Made by a program: the position numbers and the translations under genes
Assembly (NCBI RefSeq): GCF_018687715.1
Contig: NC_056762.1
Location: 16,897,864-16,961,863 of the forward strand
Source: Carya illinoinensis
Lineage: Eukaryota; Streptophyta; Magnoliopsida; Fagales; Juglandaceae
Reading direction: 5' to 3'
Length of the DNA stretch: 64,000 nucleotides
The notes under the pieces: generated by a model
The model's database searches: none
Seen by the model: the letters and a program-made list of their open reading frames with translations, nothing else
Told to the model about the DNA's origin: nothing
Shown: positions 24,407 to 35,918 of the stretch, piece after piece
Layout of the letters: every line of letters starts with the position of its first letter
Numbering within the stretch: position 1 is the stretch's first letter

Positions 24407-24878
24407 TGATGGAGATGCAAGAAGGACCAACCACTTGCCATCTAAATGTTAACCGAGTTTGTTGGCAATTCCTTTGATTTTAGGGGCTGATACGATTTGG
24501 AGGAAGTTGGACATTTGAATGCTCTTTAAATTAGGAAGTTTGAATATCAATTTGTTCATTTGTTAGATTTGTTTCCATTAATTTTAGAAGTTGTTGGGTT
24601 GTTTTGGAATGTTATCTTGAAAAAGATTGTTAGAAGGAATACTTGGGGGACTAACCGAATCCTAGGGTATTTAAATATTTTGCAGCTTTATATTAGATTA
24701 TTATGCTATTATTTTGAATGAAAGTTTATCACCTATTTTCAAGAATTGAGTACTAGTCTGAGTTAGTTTTGATTTTCATACTCCAAACAATTTGGATCTT
24801 GCTGTTGCCCCAAGGTAACCTTTGATTCATCCATCCAACATGATTGTAAACACCTAAGTGCGAGCCAGGCTTCCATCA
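24407..24878 (+). repeat. 3' LTR of the gag-only element
   Basis: Partner of 22677-23149. It is preceded directly by the polypurine tract and followed by resumed LINE sequence. Confidence 0.88.
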
Positions 24879-25941
24879 AGCCAGCGACCCCCTGGATGGC
24901 TTGCTGAAGCATGGTTTTGTTTTTGGGTGCGATTTAAGCCGTGATTTGGTTGAAGAGAGTGTCAAGATTTATGGGGCCTTGTTGTCTTCCTTGCTTATTG
25001 TCGAAAATGGGATGCTTTTAATGACTAGAGGCCCTTTGCAGCCTATTGATAGCTGTGGGAGCAGTTCCAAGGGTGTAAGGTTGTGTTTTCAGGATAAGTC
25101 TGTTGAGGATTGCGTTAGGGTTTCATGCTCTCTTGAGTATGACTTGGAGGTTGTGAACAATGGATCTGTGAAGAAGTCTGAGTTGCACTTAATCTATAAA
25201 GAGCTAGTAGATGGTGTTGATTGTTTCTTTTTGGATGAGATAGGATTAGAGGAAGGGAACCAGTAAAACTGAAAGTACTGGTTTAGGAGGTAACTGGTCT
25301 GGGATCGATTTTTGAAAATGTAAAACCAGTGTATATAGGTTCGTTCCCAAAATTTGTACAAAATCAGACCGAACCGGACTACTTGCATCCCTAGTCTGCC
25401 GAATCAGTAATGTTATGATCTTCTATATCCTAGGTCTTCCCGTTCCTTCATCTGGCTTATGTTCTTCATGTAGCATTCAGACCGAATGACTCTATGAAAT
25501 TACGTCGATACTTCCACATATTATGGGTAACGTAGGAGACATCTCTATTTTCCCCCGGGGAATCCTTAGAATTACCACTTCTTAGCTTTCAATTTGCCTC
25601 TGACCATCAAATGAAATGTGAATAATTCGTCCTCCTCTCTTTGAAACAAGGGGCTTTAGATTAATTATGATGCTGCTAGGCTCAAGTGGCATAGATTTGC
25701 AGTTAGTTTGGGTTTTGTAGAAAGTGGATGAAATAAGGGAATGTATAGGTATTTCATGTGAGGGCTTTGAAGACCAATGTAAAGTCCTTCTCATAGCTAT
25801 TGAGACAGGCCAACTCTTTTGGCTTGATTTTACGCCAAAACAGATAGGGAGTTGAAGAGACTTGCTTGCTCTATTAATTATGATGTTGGGAAGGTAGTGT
25901 AAGTAGGGGTAAGAGCAAGGCTCGAGTGAACTCTGTGATTA
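24879..25941 (+). pseudogene. LINE ORF1 C-terminal part and ORF1-ORF2 junction
   Basis: The open frame at 24901-25266 begins MLKHGFVFGCDLSRDLVEES. It has no domain I can name, but its place between ORF1 and ORF2 fits the variable C-terminal region of LINE ORF1. From 25395 to 25941 only short pieces in several frames remain, up to the ORF2 start. Confidence 0.5.
25245..25394. mobile_element. Possible small hAT-like MITE
   Basis: The right end reads ACCGGACTACTTGCATCCCTAG, i.e. CTAGGGATGCAAGTAGTCCG on the other strand, resembling common plant MITE ends. The left end (TAGAGGAAGGGAACCAG) matches only weakly and no target duplication was confirmed. Confidence 0.3.
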
Positions 25942-26844
25942 ATGAAACCTAAGATTTTATCTTGGAATGTAAGGGGGCTAGCTCTAATGGGGCATCGGGG
26001 GGTATTCACCTGGGCATACCCCCAAACCCAAGGCCTAGAGATTGTAAGGCCTTTACCATTAATCTTGTGAGTGGGGTCTACAAGATTATATCCAAGGTTC
26101 TTGCCAATCATATGAGCACAGTCATGGAAAAGATTATTTTGAAGTTGCAAAATGCTTTTGTTAAGGAGAGAGATTCTGGATTCGGTTCTTATTGCTAATG
26201 AATTTTTGGATAGTAGAATTAAATTTAGCATCCCAGGTATACTTTTCAAACTTGACATGGAGAAGACCTTTGATCATGTAAACTGAGATTTTTTAATTTA
26301 CATTCTTGGTAGATTTGGTTTCGGGGAGAAGTGGTGCAATTGGATAAGCATTGTATTGCTACTGCTAGATTTTCAGTGCTGATCAATGGTACTCTCAAGG
26401 GCTTTTTCAACAACTTTCGTGGTTTGAGACAAGTAGATCCTCTATCTCCTTTTCTCTTTATTTTAATTATGGATGTTTTGAGTAGAATGTTGAAGGCAGT
26501 AGTGAATGTATCTTTGTTGTATGGTTTTTCAATGGGTGGTTCAACATTTGGGAGTGTCAATGTATCCCATCTTCTATTCGCCGACGATACTTCAATTTTT
26601 TGTGAACCGGGCCCTAACCACAATCGATCATTGACAGCTCTCTTGCTTTGTTTCGAAGCTATTTCCATCCTCAAGGTAAACTTATCTAAATCTGAATTGG
26701 TACCCGTTGGTTTGGTTAATTCAATTGGAGACCTGGCTGACATCTTAGTTGTAAGGTCCCTTCTTAGCCTCTGAAATAACTTGGTCTTCCATTGGGGACC
26801 CCTTATAAATCCAAGTCAATATGGGATGGTGTTACTGAAAAAAT
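25942..26844 (+). pseudogene. LINE ORF2: start and reverse transcriptase core, endonuclease deleted
   Basis: ORF2 begins at the ATG at 25942 with MKPKILSWNVRGLA, the standard start of the APE endonuclease. About 25 residues later the sequence is already in the reverse transcriptase (DCKAFTINLVSGVYKIISKV), so nearly the whole endonuclease is gone. The core continues [40 protein letters not shown] and the catalytic SHLLFADDTSIF near 26570-26600. Several stops and slips are present. The frame stops at the Tekay insertion (26845) in the WDGVTEK motif and resumes at 35919. Confidence 0.85.
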
Positions 26845-28911
26845 TGTGACGCCCCAAATTCCCACGTACGGACACGTGGAGATCGAAGCGCTGGGATGAT
26901 GACAACACAGGTCACCATCCTATCGCCAAATGCCAAGTGTGTGTATATGCAATAAGTGTACAATAAAAACACGTAGCGGATAATAAAAGTCTTATAACTA
27001 AGTACCAGAATTTTTGTTTGATACAAAACTGTTTAAAAAATACATAATAAAATATTACAAGTCACAAATATCGTTTCAAAACCAAACTGCAAGGCATAAA
27101 AACTCCAAATCAAAACTCTGGCGGAGCTGCCTCCTCGGGCTCAGCCTCTTCCTCTTTCTCGACATCTGCATCAAAATCTACGGTACCAAAATGGTGCCGC
27201 AGGTAAGTAACATTCCAAACGCCACAAGATAAAAACATTTAAACTCAAAAAATATGCATGAAAGAATGCCAAATGCACATATCCCATAAATTCACATTTT
27301 TTCACGCACGCCAAAATCCAATTTGGCCCCAAAAACATATTACCTTCCAATTCACGCCAAAAGTCTCATTTGGCCCAAAACCAAATTCAATTCAATAACC
27401 AATTAATCCGAATGCACCATGACCTCCCCTAAGGGTCATCTGCACACCCTGGCTCCCATTGTCACACCACGGGTTACGACCATGCGTGTAACTTCATAAC
27501 AAGCGATGTCCAGTTCCGCGCCCCGCACGTACGTAGCCAAGCATCCAGCAAAGGGCTATGGAGTCGGTACGAGAGCGTTACCATCCTGCCCACTCCTATT
27601 GTCGCCCAGCGACAACCCAGGGGACGTCACTCAGTATATTACGCTCCCGAGTGACTAGAGGAGCTCCACCGAGATAATACCCCATCTCGGCTTGGGGTCG
27701 TGATACATACGCACCCGAAAATTTATTTACACAAATAAAACCAGTTTTTCTCAATTTAATACATGCACATGAATGCACCATGCAATGCACACCTCAAGAC
27801 ACAATTTATCAACAAATCACAACATCAACAACAACCAAACAACTCCGTCCTCAAATCCATCCAACCCCCGACTCCTTAGACTTAGTCCAGAATTAACCAA
27901 CCAGTCAATGAATTTATTGTAAAAGCAATAATATATTTAAATCTAAAATAGAGTTTTGAAAATACTTACAGCATTATAGGATAATTTTCAAAGGATCAAG
28001 GAGCTGCAAACGGTGGAGAAAAAGCAACGTAACAGTGTAAAATAAATACACTGTGACCGTGGGTTGTAAAATACCCACTTTCGAACGGGGAGAAACCAAG
28101 ACTTGAAATTGATGGAGAATGGCCTAGAGATGTTTATGAAGCTAATGGAAGTGAGAGTTGGCCGTGGGTGGCGGTGGAAATGGCGGTGGAAGTGAAAAAA
28201 CGGTAAAACGGAGTTGAGCTCGTGAGAGCTGCTGATTTGTTCTTCCACTTCGGCAAAACAAATCGGAGCTGGAAATGGGTGGTTCAGGACGACAAGAGGT
28301 AGGTGATAAAGTGGTGAAGAGATGGTGGTTGGAGGTGGAACGACGACGGCGAAAATGCACAAAAACCATGCGGCTTGGGGGAGCTCGTGGCGGCTAACGG
28401 TGACTCGGATGGAGTGAAATTTGGTGGGGAGGTGCGCCGGCCGGAGGGGAAGAGAACTAGGGTGGGTGGTGTCGACCACGTTGCCGGTGAGCGGCGGTGC
28501 TAGGTTGAGAAGCAGAATGGTGATAGTGAGAAGAGAGAGAGGGCGTAGCACACGGGGGAAGAAACGGAAAAAGAAGAAGAAAGAAAAGAAAGAAAGAAGA
28601 AAAGAAAGAAAAGAGAAAGAAAAAAAGAAAAGAGAAAAAAAAAGGAGAAAAAGAAAAGATGGAGAAAAGAAATGAGGTCCCATCCTCACATCTGGAATCC
28701 ATAAATTGATTCGACGAAAACAATTTAAAAACTATAAAATGACTAAATTAATTTAAACACCACCTTAAACTAAAATATAATAAATAAATAGCAAAAACTA
28801 ACAACTAAATTTTAAGTCCAAAAACAAACTAAATTAAAGTAAAAAAACTAATATTTTAATTAAATTAAAATACTCATTCAGTGAAAATACACGTAAAAAT
28901 AGGGTATCACA
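26845..28911 (-). repeat. 3' LTR of the Tekay-like element
   Basis: 2067 bp, on the minus strand TGTGATACCC...GGGGCGTCACA. It contains a long purine tract on the plus strand (28558-28672). Open frames across it are low-complexity. Near-identical in structure to 33867-35918. Confidence 0.92.
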
Positions 28912-28921
28912 TCCTCCTCCC
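28912..28921 (-). other. Polypurine tract of the Tekay-like element
   Basis: On the minus strand this is GGGAGGAGGA, directly before the 3' LTR. This is the usual position for the plus-strand DNA primer. Confidence 0.88.
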
Positions 28922-29054
28922 TTAAAACAAATTTCGTCCTCGAAATTTGCAAGATCAAACACTAACTTGAAACAAGTCACATGATTTCACTGAGACCAAG
29001 TTTAAGAAACGTACCGTCATTTACTCAAACAGATAGGGATACTACTCTCTCATG

Positions 29055-32000
29055 TCTACTTCTCTCTCAAGAGAAATCTTGAGCTAATGGATCTCCCCAT
29101 GCCACCTTTACCAGAGGTATCGTCTTGGATCTCAACTGTTGCTTTTTCCAATCCATAATCTGCGAAGGAACAACCTCATAAGTAAGATCTGGTTGCAGCT
29201 AAATACGCTCTGGGTTGACAAAGTGCGGCTCTTGTTGTCCAAAACTCTTCTTCAAGGATGATACATAAAAAACATTATGAATTTTTCCAAAATATTCTGG
29301 CAATGCAATTCTATAAGCGACGAACCCTACCTTCTCCAAAATCTGAAAAGGGCTAACATATCTCGGATCCAGTTTCTTACTTTTACCCAAACGCTTAACT
29401 CCTTTCATGGGAGAGATTTTGAGATAAACCCAATCACCTTCCTCAAAAGATAACCCTCTCCTTCTTGTATCTGCGTTGCTTTTCTGACGACTCTGAGTTG
29501 CTGCCATTTTATCTCTTATAATTCGAACTTGACTTTGCATTTCTTGAATTAATTCGGGCCCAATTATTTTATTCTCCCTGACTTCATCCCAACACAAAGG
29601 CGATTTACACTTCCTCCCATAAAGAGCTTTATAAGGAGCCATCTGGATGGATGCATGGAAGCTATTATTATAAGCAAATTCTATGAGAGGCAAGTGATTT
29701 TTCCAACTTCCTTGAAATTCCATAACACATGCTCGCAACATATTTTTAAGGGTTTGAATAGTGCGCTCTGATTGGCCGTCCGTCTGAGGGTGATATGTAG
29801 TACTAAACTTCAACTTAGTACCTAATGCTGCCTGTAAACTGTTCCAAAAATCAGATGTGAACCGTGGGTCCCGATCCGATACAATACTCTTCGGTATGCC
29901 GTGCAACCGCACTATCTCTTTTACGTACAAGCAAGTCAACTTTCCCAAGGAATTAGTGTTATTAACAAGCAAGAAATGAGCACTCTTAGTTAACCAGTCA
30001 ACAATCACCCAAACCGAGTTCTTTCCACTATGAGTCCTCGGTAAGCCCACTACAAAATCCATCGTAATGTCGTCCCACTTTAACTTAGGAATAGGGAGGG
30101 GTTGGAACATACCAGTGGGTCTTTGATGTTCGGCCTTGACTTGACGGCATGTGTGACATCTCTCAAGATACAAGACAATATCCTTCTTCATCCATTCCCA
30201 CCAATAATGTTTTTTTAAATCACGATACATCTTCGTACTGCCAGGATGAATTGAATAAGGGACCGCATGAGCTTCTGTCATAATTCGCTCTTTAAAGTCT
30301 GAATCCTTTGGGATTACTCTACGATCTCGGAATCGAAAAATTCCATCCTTATCCATACTATAATGTAATGGCCCTCTAGATTTTCTGACTCTTTTTCTAA
30401 TATCTAATGGCTTCGGGTCCTTCCTTTGAAGAGTCTTCAATTCCTCAAAATCAACTACTCGAATATCAAGAATTGAAGATAGCACTTCCTCTTGTTGTGA
30501 ACTTTCAATAAGAAGTCTTCTCATCCCACAAAGTAAAGAATCCAATTCTGACGATTCGGCTTCATCTTCCAAGTGCGACTGTCGACTCAAAGCATCGGCA
30601 ACTATATTTGCCTTCCCTGGATGATACTTGATCTCGTACTGGTAATCACTGATTAACTCTAGCCATCACCTTTGCCTTATGTTCAGATTCTTCTGAGAAA
30701 ACAAGTGTTTCAAACTCTTATGATCTGTGTATACTTCGCAAACTTTTCCATACAAATAGTGCCGCCAGATTTTAAGAGCAAACACAATCGCAGCCAATTC
30801 TAAATCATGTGTCGGATAATTCTCCTCATGATCTTTCAGCTGACGAGATGCATAAGCAACAACCCGTCCCTCTTGCATAAGAACACATCCCAATCCAAAT
30901 TTAGACGCATCGCTGAAAACTACAAATGACTTGTGCGGTTCTGGAACTGCCAATACTGGTGCAGTTGTCAATCTCTTCTTCAATTCTTGGAAACTTCTCT
31001 TGCACTTGTCTGACCATATAAATTTTGCATTCTTTCTAGTCAAAGTAGTGAAAGCTTCGGATAAGAGAAAAAATCCCTCCACAAATCTTAGATAATATTC
31101 GGCAAGTCCCAAGAAACTCCGAATCTCATGCACAGTCGTTGGACGCTGCCATGATAAACGAGCTTCCACCTTGCTAGGATCAACAGCCATCTCGTCTCGG
31201 GAAATCACATGCCCAAAAAATTTAACTTCCTCCAAACAAAATTCACATTTCCTGAGCTTTGCATACAACTAGTATTCTCTTAATTTTCCAAGTACTAGAT
31301 GAAGATGATAAACATGCTGTTCAAAATCTCGGGAATAAATTAAAATATCATCAATGAAAACTACCACAAAGGAATCCAAATAAGGTCTAAATACCCGATT
31401 CATTAAATCCATAAAAGCTGCAGGAGCATTGGCTAACCCAAAAGGCATCACCTTAAATTCATAATGCCCATATATCGATTTAAAAGTAGTCTTGGGTATA
31501 TCCTTATCTCTTATCCGCAACTGGTAGTATCCTAATCTCAAATCAATTTTCGAGAACACAGCTGCTCCTTGAAGCTGATCAAATAAATCGTCGATCTGTG
31601 TAAGAGGATACTTATTCTTGATGGTCACCTTATTTAATTCTCGATAATTAATGCACATTCTGAGACTGAGAGTACCATCGTTCTTTTTAACAAACAACAT
31701 TGGCGCACCCCATGGTTGAATAAACCCCTTATCTACCAATTCTTGCAACTGAACCTTCAACTCTTTTAATTCAGCTCGTGCCATACGGTAAAGGGTTTTA
31801 TGTACAGGAGCCGCTCCAGGTTTCAAGTCAATAAGAAACTCCAATTCACGAACAGGGGGTAGCCCAGGCAAGTCATCCACAAACACGTCAGGAAATTCTT
31901 CCACAACTGGGATATCTACCAATGACTTCTTCTCAGACGGCGTAGACACCATTTGGACTAAAAAGGCATCCGCTCTACAAGCAATCTCTCTTCTCGCTTG

Positions 32001-32468
32001 AATTGCCGATATAACGACCGGCTTTTCTTTTAGTTTACTTCCCGCAAATTCTAAATAATCACCATCTAGGAGCTGAAAGCTAATTACTCGACTTCTATAA
32101 TTAATACTCGCAGAATATCGATATAGCCAATCCATCCCAAGGATAATATCAAATCCCAGCAGCTTAAATACAACTAAATCTGTATCCAGAAACCTTCCAC
32201 CAAAATTCAAAGGACAGCCCAATGCAACTTTGGAACACCACACCACTTCGCCATTTGGGAGAGTCACTACTAATGATTTTGGCAAGGGTCCCGTAACCAA
32301 ATTACATATCCGAGTGAAAGTGAAAAATACAAACGACTGAGATGCACCCGAATCAAACAAAGTGCAAGCATAAAATTCATATAAACGGACTCTCCTTGAA
32401 CCAATCACATTAACCAATGAAATCCAAATACAAAGAAGAAACCAAATCACACCAAAAATCAAATCCAA
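29055..32468 (-). pseudogene. Tekay-like pol: protease, RT, RNase H, integrase, chromodomain
   Basis: One frame runs almost the full length. It holds protease ([13 protein letters not shown]), reverse transcriptase ([34 protein letters not shown] and catalytic [10 protein letters not shown]) and RNase H ([30 protein letters not shown]). Integrase follows with the HHCC finger (HPGSTKMYRDLKKHYWW, CHTC) and core residues in TMDFVVGLP, SDRDPRF and QSERTIQTL. A GPY/F-like module and a chromodomain-like tail (LRSKTIPLVKVAW) end it. In-frame stops are TAG at 31269-31271, TGA at 30666-30668, TAG at 29199-29201 and a TGA near 29065. Chromodomain tails target integration to chromatin in this lineage. 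Confidence 0.92.
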
Positions 32469-32470
32469 AA

Positions 32471-33641
32471 TTAAATTAGATCCATACCTGTAATCACTCC
32501 AGCATCATGGGTCGTTGGTGCCTCATCATCAACCTCTCCAGGTGTAACAGCATATACCCGAGCTTGCACTGTTTGCCTCTGATTTGTTCTTCCACTATGT
32601 CGACCTCCACGACTTCCTTGAACTCTAACAGGGCACTCACGAGCAAAATGTCCCTTTTGGCCACAACGGTAACAATGGGTTCCACCACTTAGCCGACACT
32701 CATCCTGATGGGCTCTATTACACCTTCTACAAACTGGCACCCGTCCTCCCATATGTACTCCTGAGGCTGCTTGTGGTCGAGTCCCGGTCCGCTGAATAAA
32801 CTTCTGAGGTGAACCAGAATTACTTCCTTTGCCAGTAAAACTCTGCCTTTTTTTGTCCTGAAGGGGAGCCCATACTCAAATTAATCTCTCGCTCTGCAAG
32901 AGTGACCAAGTCAACTAAATCCTGAAAAGTGAAAATCCGGTGGCAGACTACCATTCTGCATATATCAGGACGCAGATCATCTTGGAAATGCTCGGCCTGC
33001 ATCTCCTCCGTGGCGATGAGGTGGGTAGCAAATCGCCCAAGCTCTATAAATCTTCGGGCGTACTGTTCCACGGTCATACTTCCTTGGATCAAGCTTGTAA
33101 ACTCTCTTGCTTTTTGCCACCTTACAGAAGCGGAAAAGAAATGATCATTAAATTCTTTCTTAAAGCGTTGCTAGGACACAGCGGCAAAAGACCCCAATTC
33201 TGACTCCAACATTAGTCTTTTTGTATCCCACCATTCAGAAGCAGTACCTTGCAACAAATAACTGGCATAAAGTATTTGTTGCATCTCAGTGCAACCAAAG
33301 ACTTCAAATGTTCTTTCTAAATCTCTAATCCACTTTCCAGTCCGAAGTGGATCCTCTTCCCTCGTGAAAGATGGGGTTCTATGCACTAGAAAGCGCTCAT
33401 AGGTGCATCCAGCTTGCACCGCTCTACTAGGCTCTCCTTGTTGTGGCCTAAAATTTTGCTGTAGAAAATCAGTCATTTGCCTTAACGCTTGGGCTATGGC
33501 ATTGTCTCTCAGCGTATCATCCCGAGGCTCTTTAGTAGGCTTTCTTGGCCTTACCATTTTCTTGCCACAACACAACCTTTTACCCCCTTTAAATATTGAA
33601 TAAAACCAACAACATAAAACCAAAACCAAAACCGAAACCAC
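32471..33641 (-). pseudogene. Tekay-like gag with CCHC knuckle, broken
   Basis: From 33560 leftward the capsid region reads MVRPRKPTKEP, LERTFEVFGCTEMQQILYAS and GTASEWWD. A TAG at 33171-33173 interrupts it, then RFKKEFNDHFF and GSMTVEQYARRFIELGRFA continue in the same frame. A slip near an A-run at about 32850 precedes the knuckle CYRCGQKGHFAREC (32752-32471 frame). The frame stops at 32471. About 110 bases of AT-rich, low-information DNA separate it from the DSGA protease motif, so the gag-protease join also appears altered. Confidence 0.88.
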
Positions 33642-33852
33642 ATAACAAGAAAATAAAATATACTAGCATGCAATAACATAACTAAACAAATAAATACAAA
33701 CAAGCTAACTCAAATAAATTCAAATCAAATAAAACAAAACAAATAAAACATGTCAAATAGAAAACTTTAAATAAAATAGATTTCAAATCACAATTTTAAA
33801 AACTTTCTGGTACTACACCTACGGGACATGTGGTTTTACCTAGAGTCAAACC

Positions 33853-33864
33853 GCTCTGATACCA
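33853..33864 (-). other. Primer-binding site, tRNA-iMet, of the Tekay-like element
   Basis: Minus strand TGGTATCAGAGC, two bases from the 5' LTR end at 33867. It fixes orientation and LTR end. Confidence 0.93.
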
Positions 33865-33866
33865 CC

Positions 33867-35918
33867 TGTGACGCCCCCAATTCCCACGTATAAAAATACG
33901 TGCAGATTGAAACGTCGGGATGATGACAACACGGGTCACCATCCTATCGCTAAGTGCCAAGTGTGTGTACATGCAACAAGTGTACAATAAAAACACGCAA
34001 CAGATAATAAAAGTCTTATAACTAAGTAGTAGAATTTTTGTTTAATACAAACCCGTTTAAAACATACATAATAAAATATTACAAGTCACAAATATCGTTT
34101 CAAAACCAAACTGCAAGGCATAAAAACTCCAAATCAAAACTCTGGCGGAGCCGCCACCTCGGGCTCAGCCTCCTCCTCCTCCTCGACATATGGATCAAAA
34201 TCTACGGTACCAAAATGGTGCCGCAGGTAAGTAACATTCCAAACGCCACAAGATAAAAACATATTAAACTCAAACAATATGTATAAAAGATTGCCAAATG
34301 CACATATCCCATAAATTCACATTTTTCCACGCACGCCAAAAATCCCATTTGGCCCCAAAAACATATTACCTTTCAACTCACGCCAAAAGTCTCATTTGGC
34401 CCAAAACAAAATTCAATTCAATAACCAATTAATCTGAATGCACCATGACCTCCCCTAGGGGTCATCCGCACACCTAGCTCCCATTGTCACATCACGGGTA
34501 ACGACCATACGTGTGACTTCGTAACGAACGATGCCCAGTTTCGCTCCCCGCGCATACGTAGCCAAGCATCCTCTAGCCCTCGCCAGCAAAGGGCCACGGA
34601 GTTGGTACGAGAGCGTTACCATCCCGCCCACTCTTGTTGTCACCCAGCGACAACCCAGGGGATGCCACCCAGTATATTACGCTCCCGAGTGACCAAAGGA
34701 GCTCCACCAAGATAATACCTCATCTCGGCTTGGGGTCATGATACACACGCACCCGAAAATCTATTTACACAAATAAAATCAGTTTTTCTCAATTTAATAC
34801 ATGCACATGAATGCATCATGCAATGCACACCTCAAGACACAATTTATCAACAAATTACAACATCAACAACAACCAAACAACTTCGTTTTCAAATCCATCC
34901 GACCCCCGACTCCTCTGACTCAGTCCGGAATTAACCAACCAGTCAATGAATTTATTGTAAAAGTAATAATATATTTAAATCTAAAATAGAGTTTGAAAAA
35001 TACTTACAGCGCTATAGGATAATTTTTGAAGGATCAAGGAGCTGCAAACGGCGGAGAAAAAGTAACGTAACAGTGTAAAATACACTGTGGCCGTGGGTTG
35101 TAAAATACCCACTTTCGAACGGGAAAAAACCAAGACTTAAAATTGATGGGGAATGGCCTAGAGATGTTTATGAAGCTAATAGAAGTGAGTGTTGGCCGTG
35201 GGTGGTGGTGGAAGTGAAAAAAGGGCAAAATGGAGTTGAGCTCGTGGGAGCTGCTCCGGCAACGGATCGGAGCTGAAAATGGGTGGTTTAGGATAGCAAG
35301 AGGTAGGTGATGAAGTGGTGAAGAGATGGTGGCAGGAGGTGGAATGACGGCGGTGGAAATGCACAAAAACCGTGCGATTTGGAGGAGCTCGTGGCGGCTA
35401 ACGGTGGCTCGGATGGAGGTGAAATTTGGTGGGGCGGTGCGCCGGCCGGAGGGGAAGAGAGCTGGGTGGGTGGTGTCGACCACATCTCTGGCGAGCGGTG
35501 GTGCTGGGTTGAGAAGTAGAACGACGATAGTGAGGAGAGAGAGAGGGCGTAGCGCACGGGGGGAGAAACGGAAAAAGAAGAAGAAAGAAAAGAAAGAAAG
35601 AAGAAAAGAAAGAAAAGAGAGAAAAAAAAAGAAAAGAGAAGAAAGAAAAAGAGAAAAAGAAAAGATGGAGAAAAAAAATGAAGTCCAATCCTCATCTCTG
35701 GAGTCCAGAAACTGATCCGACGAAAACAATTTTAAAAACTATAAAACAACTAAATTAATTTAAACACCACGTCAAACTAAAATATAATAAATAAATAGCA
35801 AAAACTAACAACTAAATTTTAAATCCAAAAACAAACTAAATTAAAATAAAAGAACTAATATTATAATTAAATTAAAATACTCATTTTGTGAAAATACATG
35901 TAAAAACAGGGTATCACA
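33867..35918 (-). repeat. 5' LTR of the Tekay-like element
   Basis: 2052 bp with TGTGATACCC...GGGGGCGTCACA on the minus strand. It carries the same purine tract (35570-35666) and the same internal landmarks as 26845-28911, with scattered differences and small indels. Confidence 0.92.

Larger units (their letters stand above)
22677..24878 (+). mobile_element. Gag-only LTR retrotransposon (TR-GAG-like)
   Basis: Two direct LTRs of about 472 bp (22677-23149 and 24407-24878) begin TGATG and end CCATCA. They enclose only a gag remnant, and the right LTR is preceded by a polypurine tract (GAAGGGGGGAGGAC). No protease, reverse transcriptase or integrase is present, so movement would need an autonomous partner. 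Flanks TGCCG and AGCCA match at only three of five bases, so the target duplication is decayed or misplaced. The presumed primer-binding site after 23149 (TTGGACTTTCATTGAGAG) is not a clean tRNA match. Confidence 0.82.
26845..35918 (-). mobile_element. Complete Ty3/gypsy chromovirus, Tekay-like
   Basis: It has two LTRs of about 2.06 kb (33867-35918 as 5', 26845-28911 as 3'), an iMet primer-binding site, gag, a protease-RT-RNase H-integrase pol ending in a chromodomain-like segment, and a polypurine tract. Integrase after reverse transcriptase marks it as gypsy. Flanks AAAAT (26840-26844) and AACAT (35919-35923) differ at one base and fit a 5-bp target duplication. Removing the element restores the LINE reading frame across the site. 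Few stops in pol suggest a fairly recent insertion. Confidence 0.92.

Noticed and set aside
27988..28723. Long minus-strand frame (233 aa) rich in Phe, Ser and Leu
   Set aside because: It lies inside the Tekay 3' LTR, translates a pyrimidine tract, and recurs in the partner LTR with different breaks. It is not a gene.
35034..35729. Second 231-aa Phe/Ser-rich minus-strand frame
   Set aside because: It is the same LTR region as 27988-28689 in the other LTR copy. Low-complexity and non-coding.
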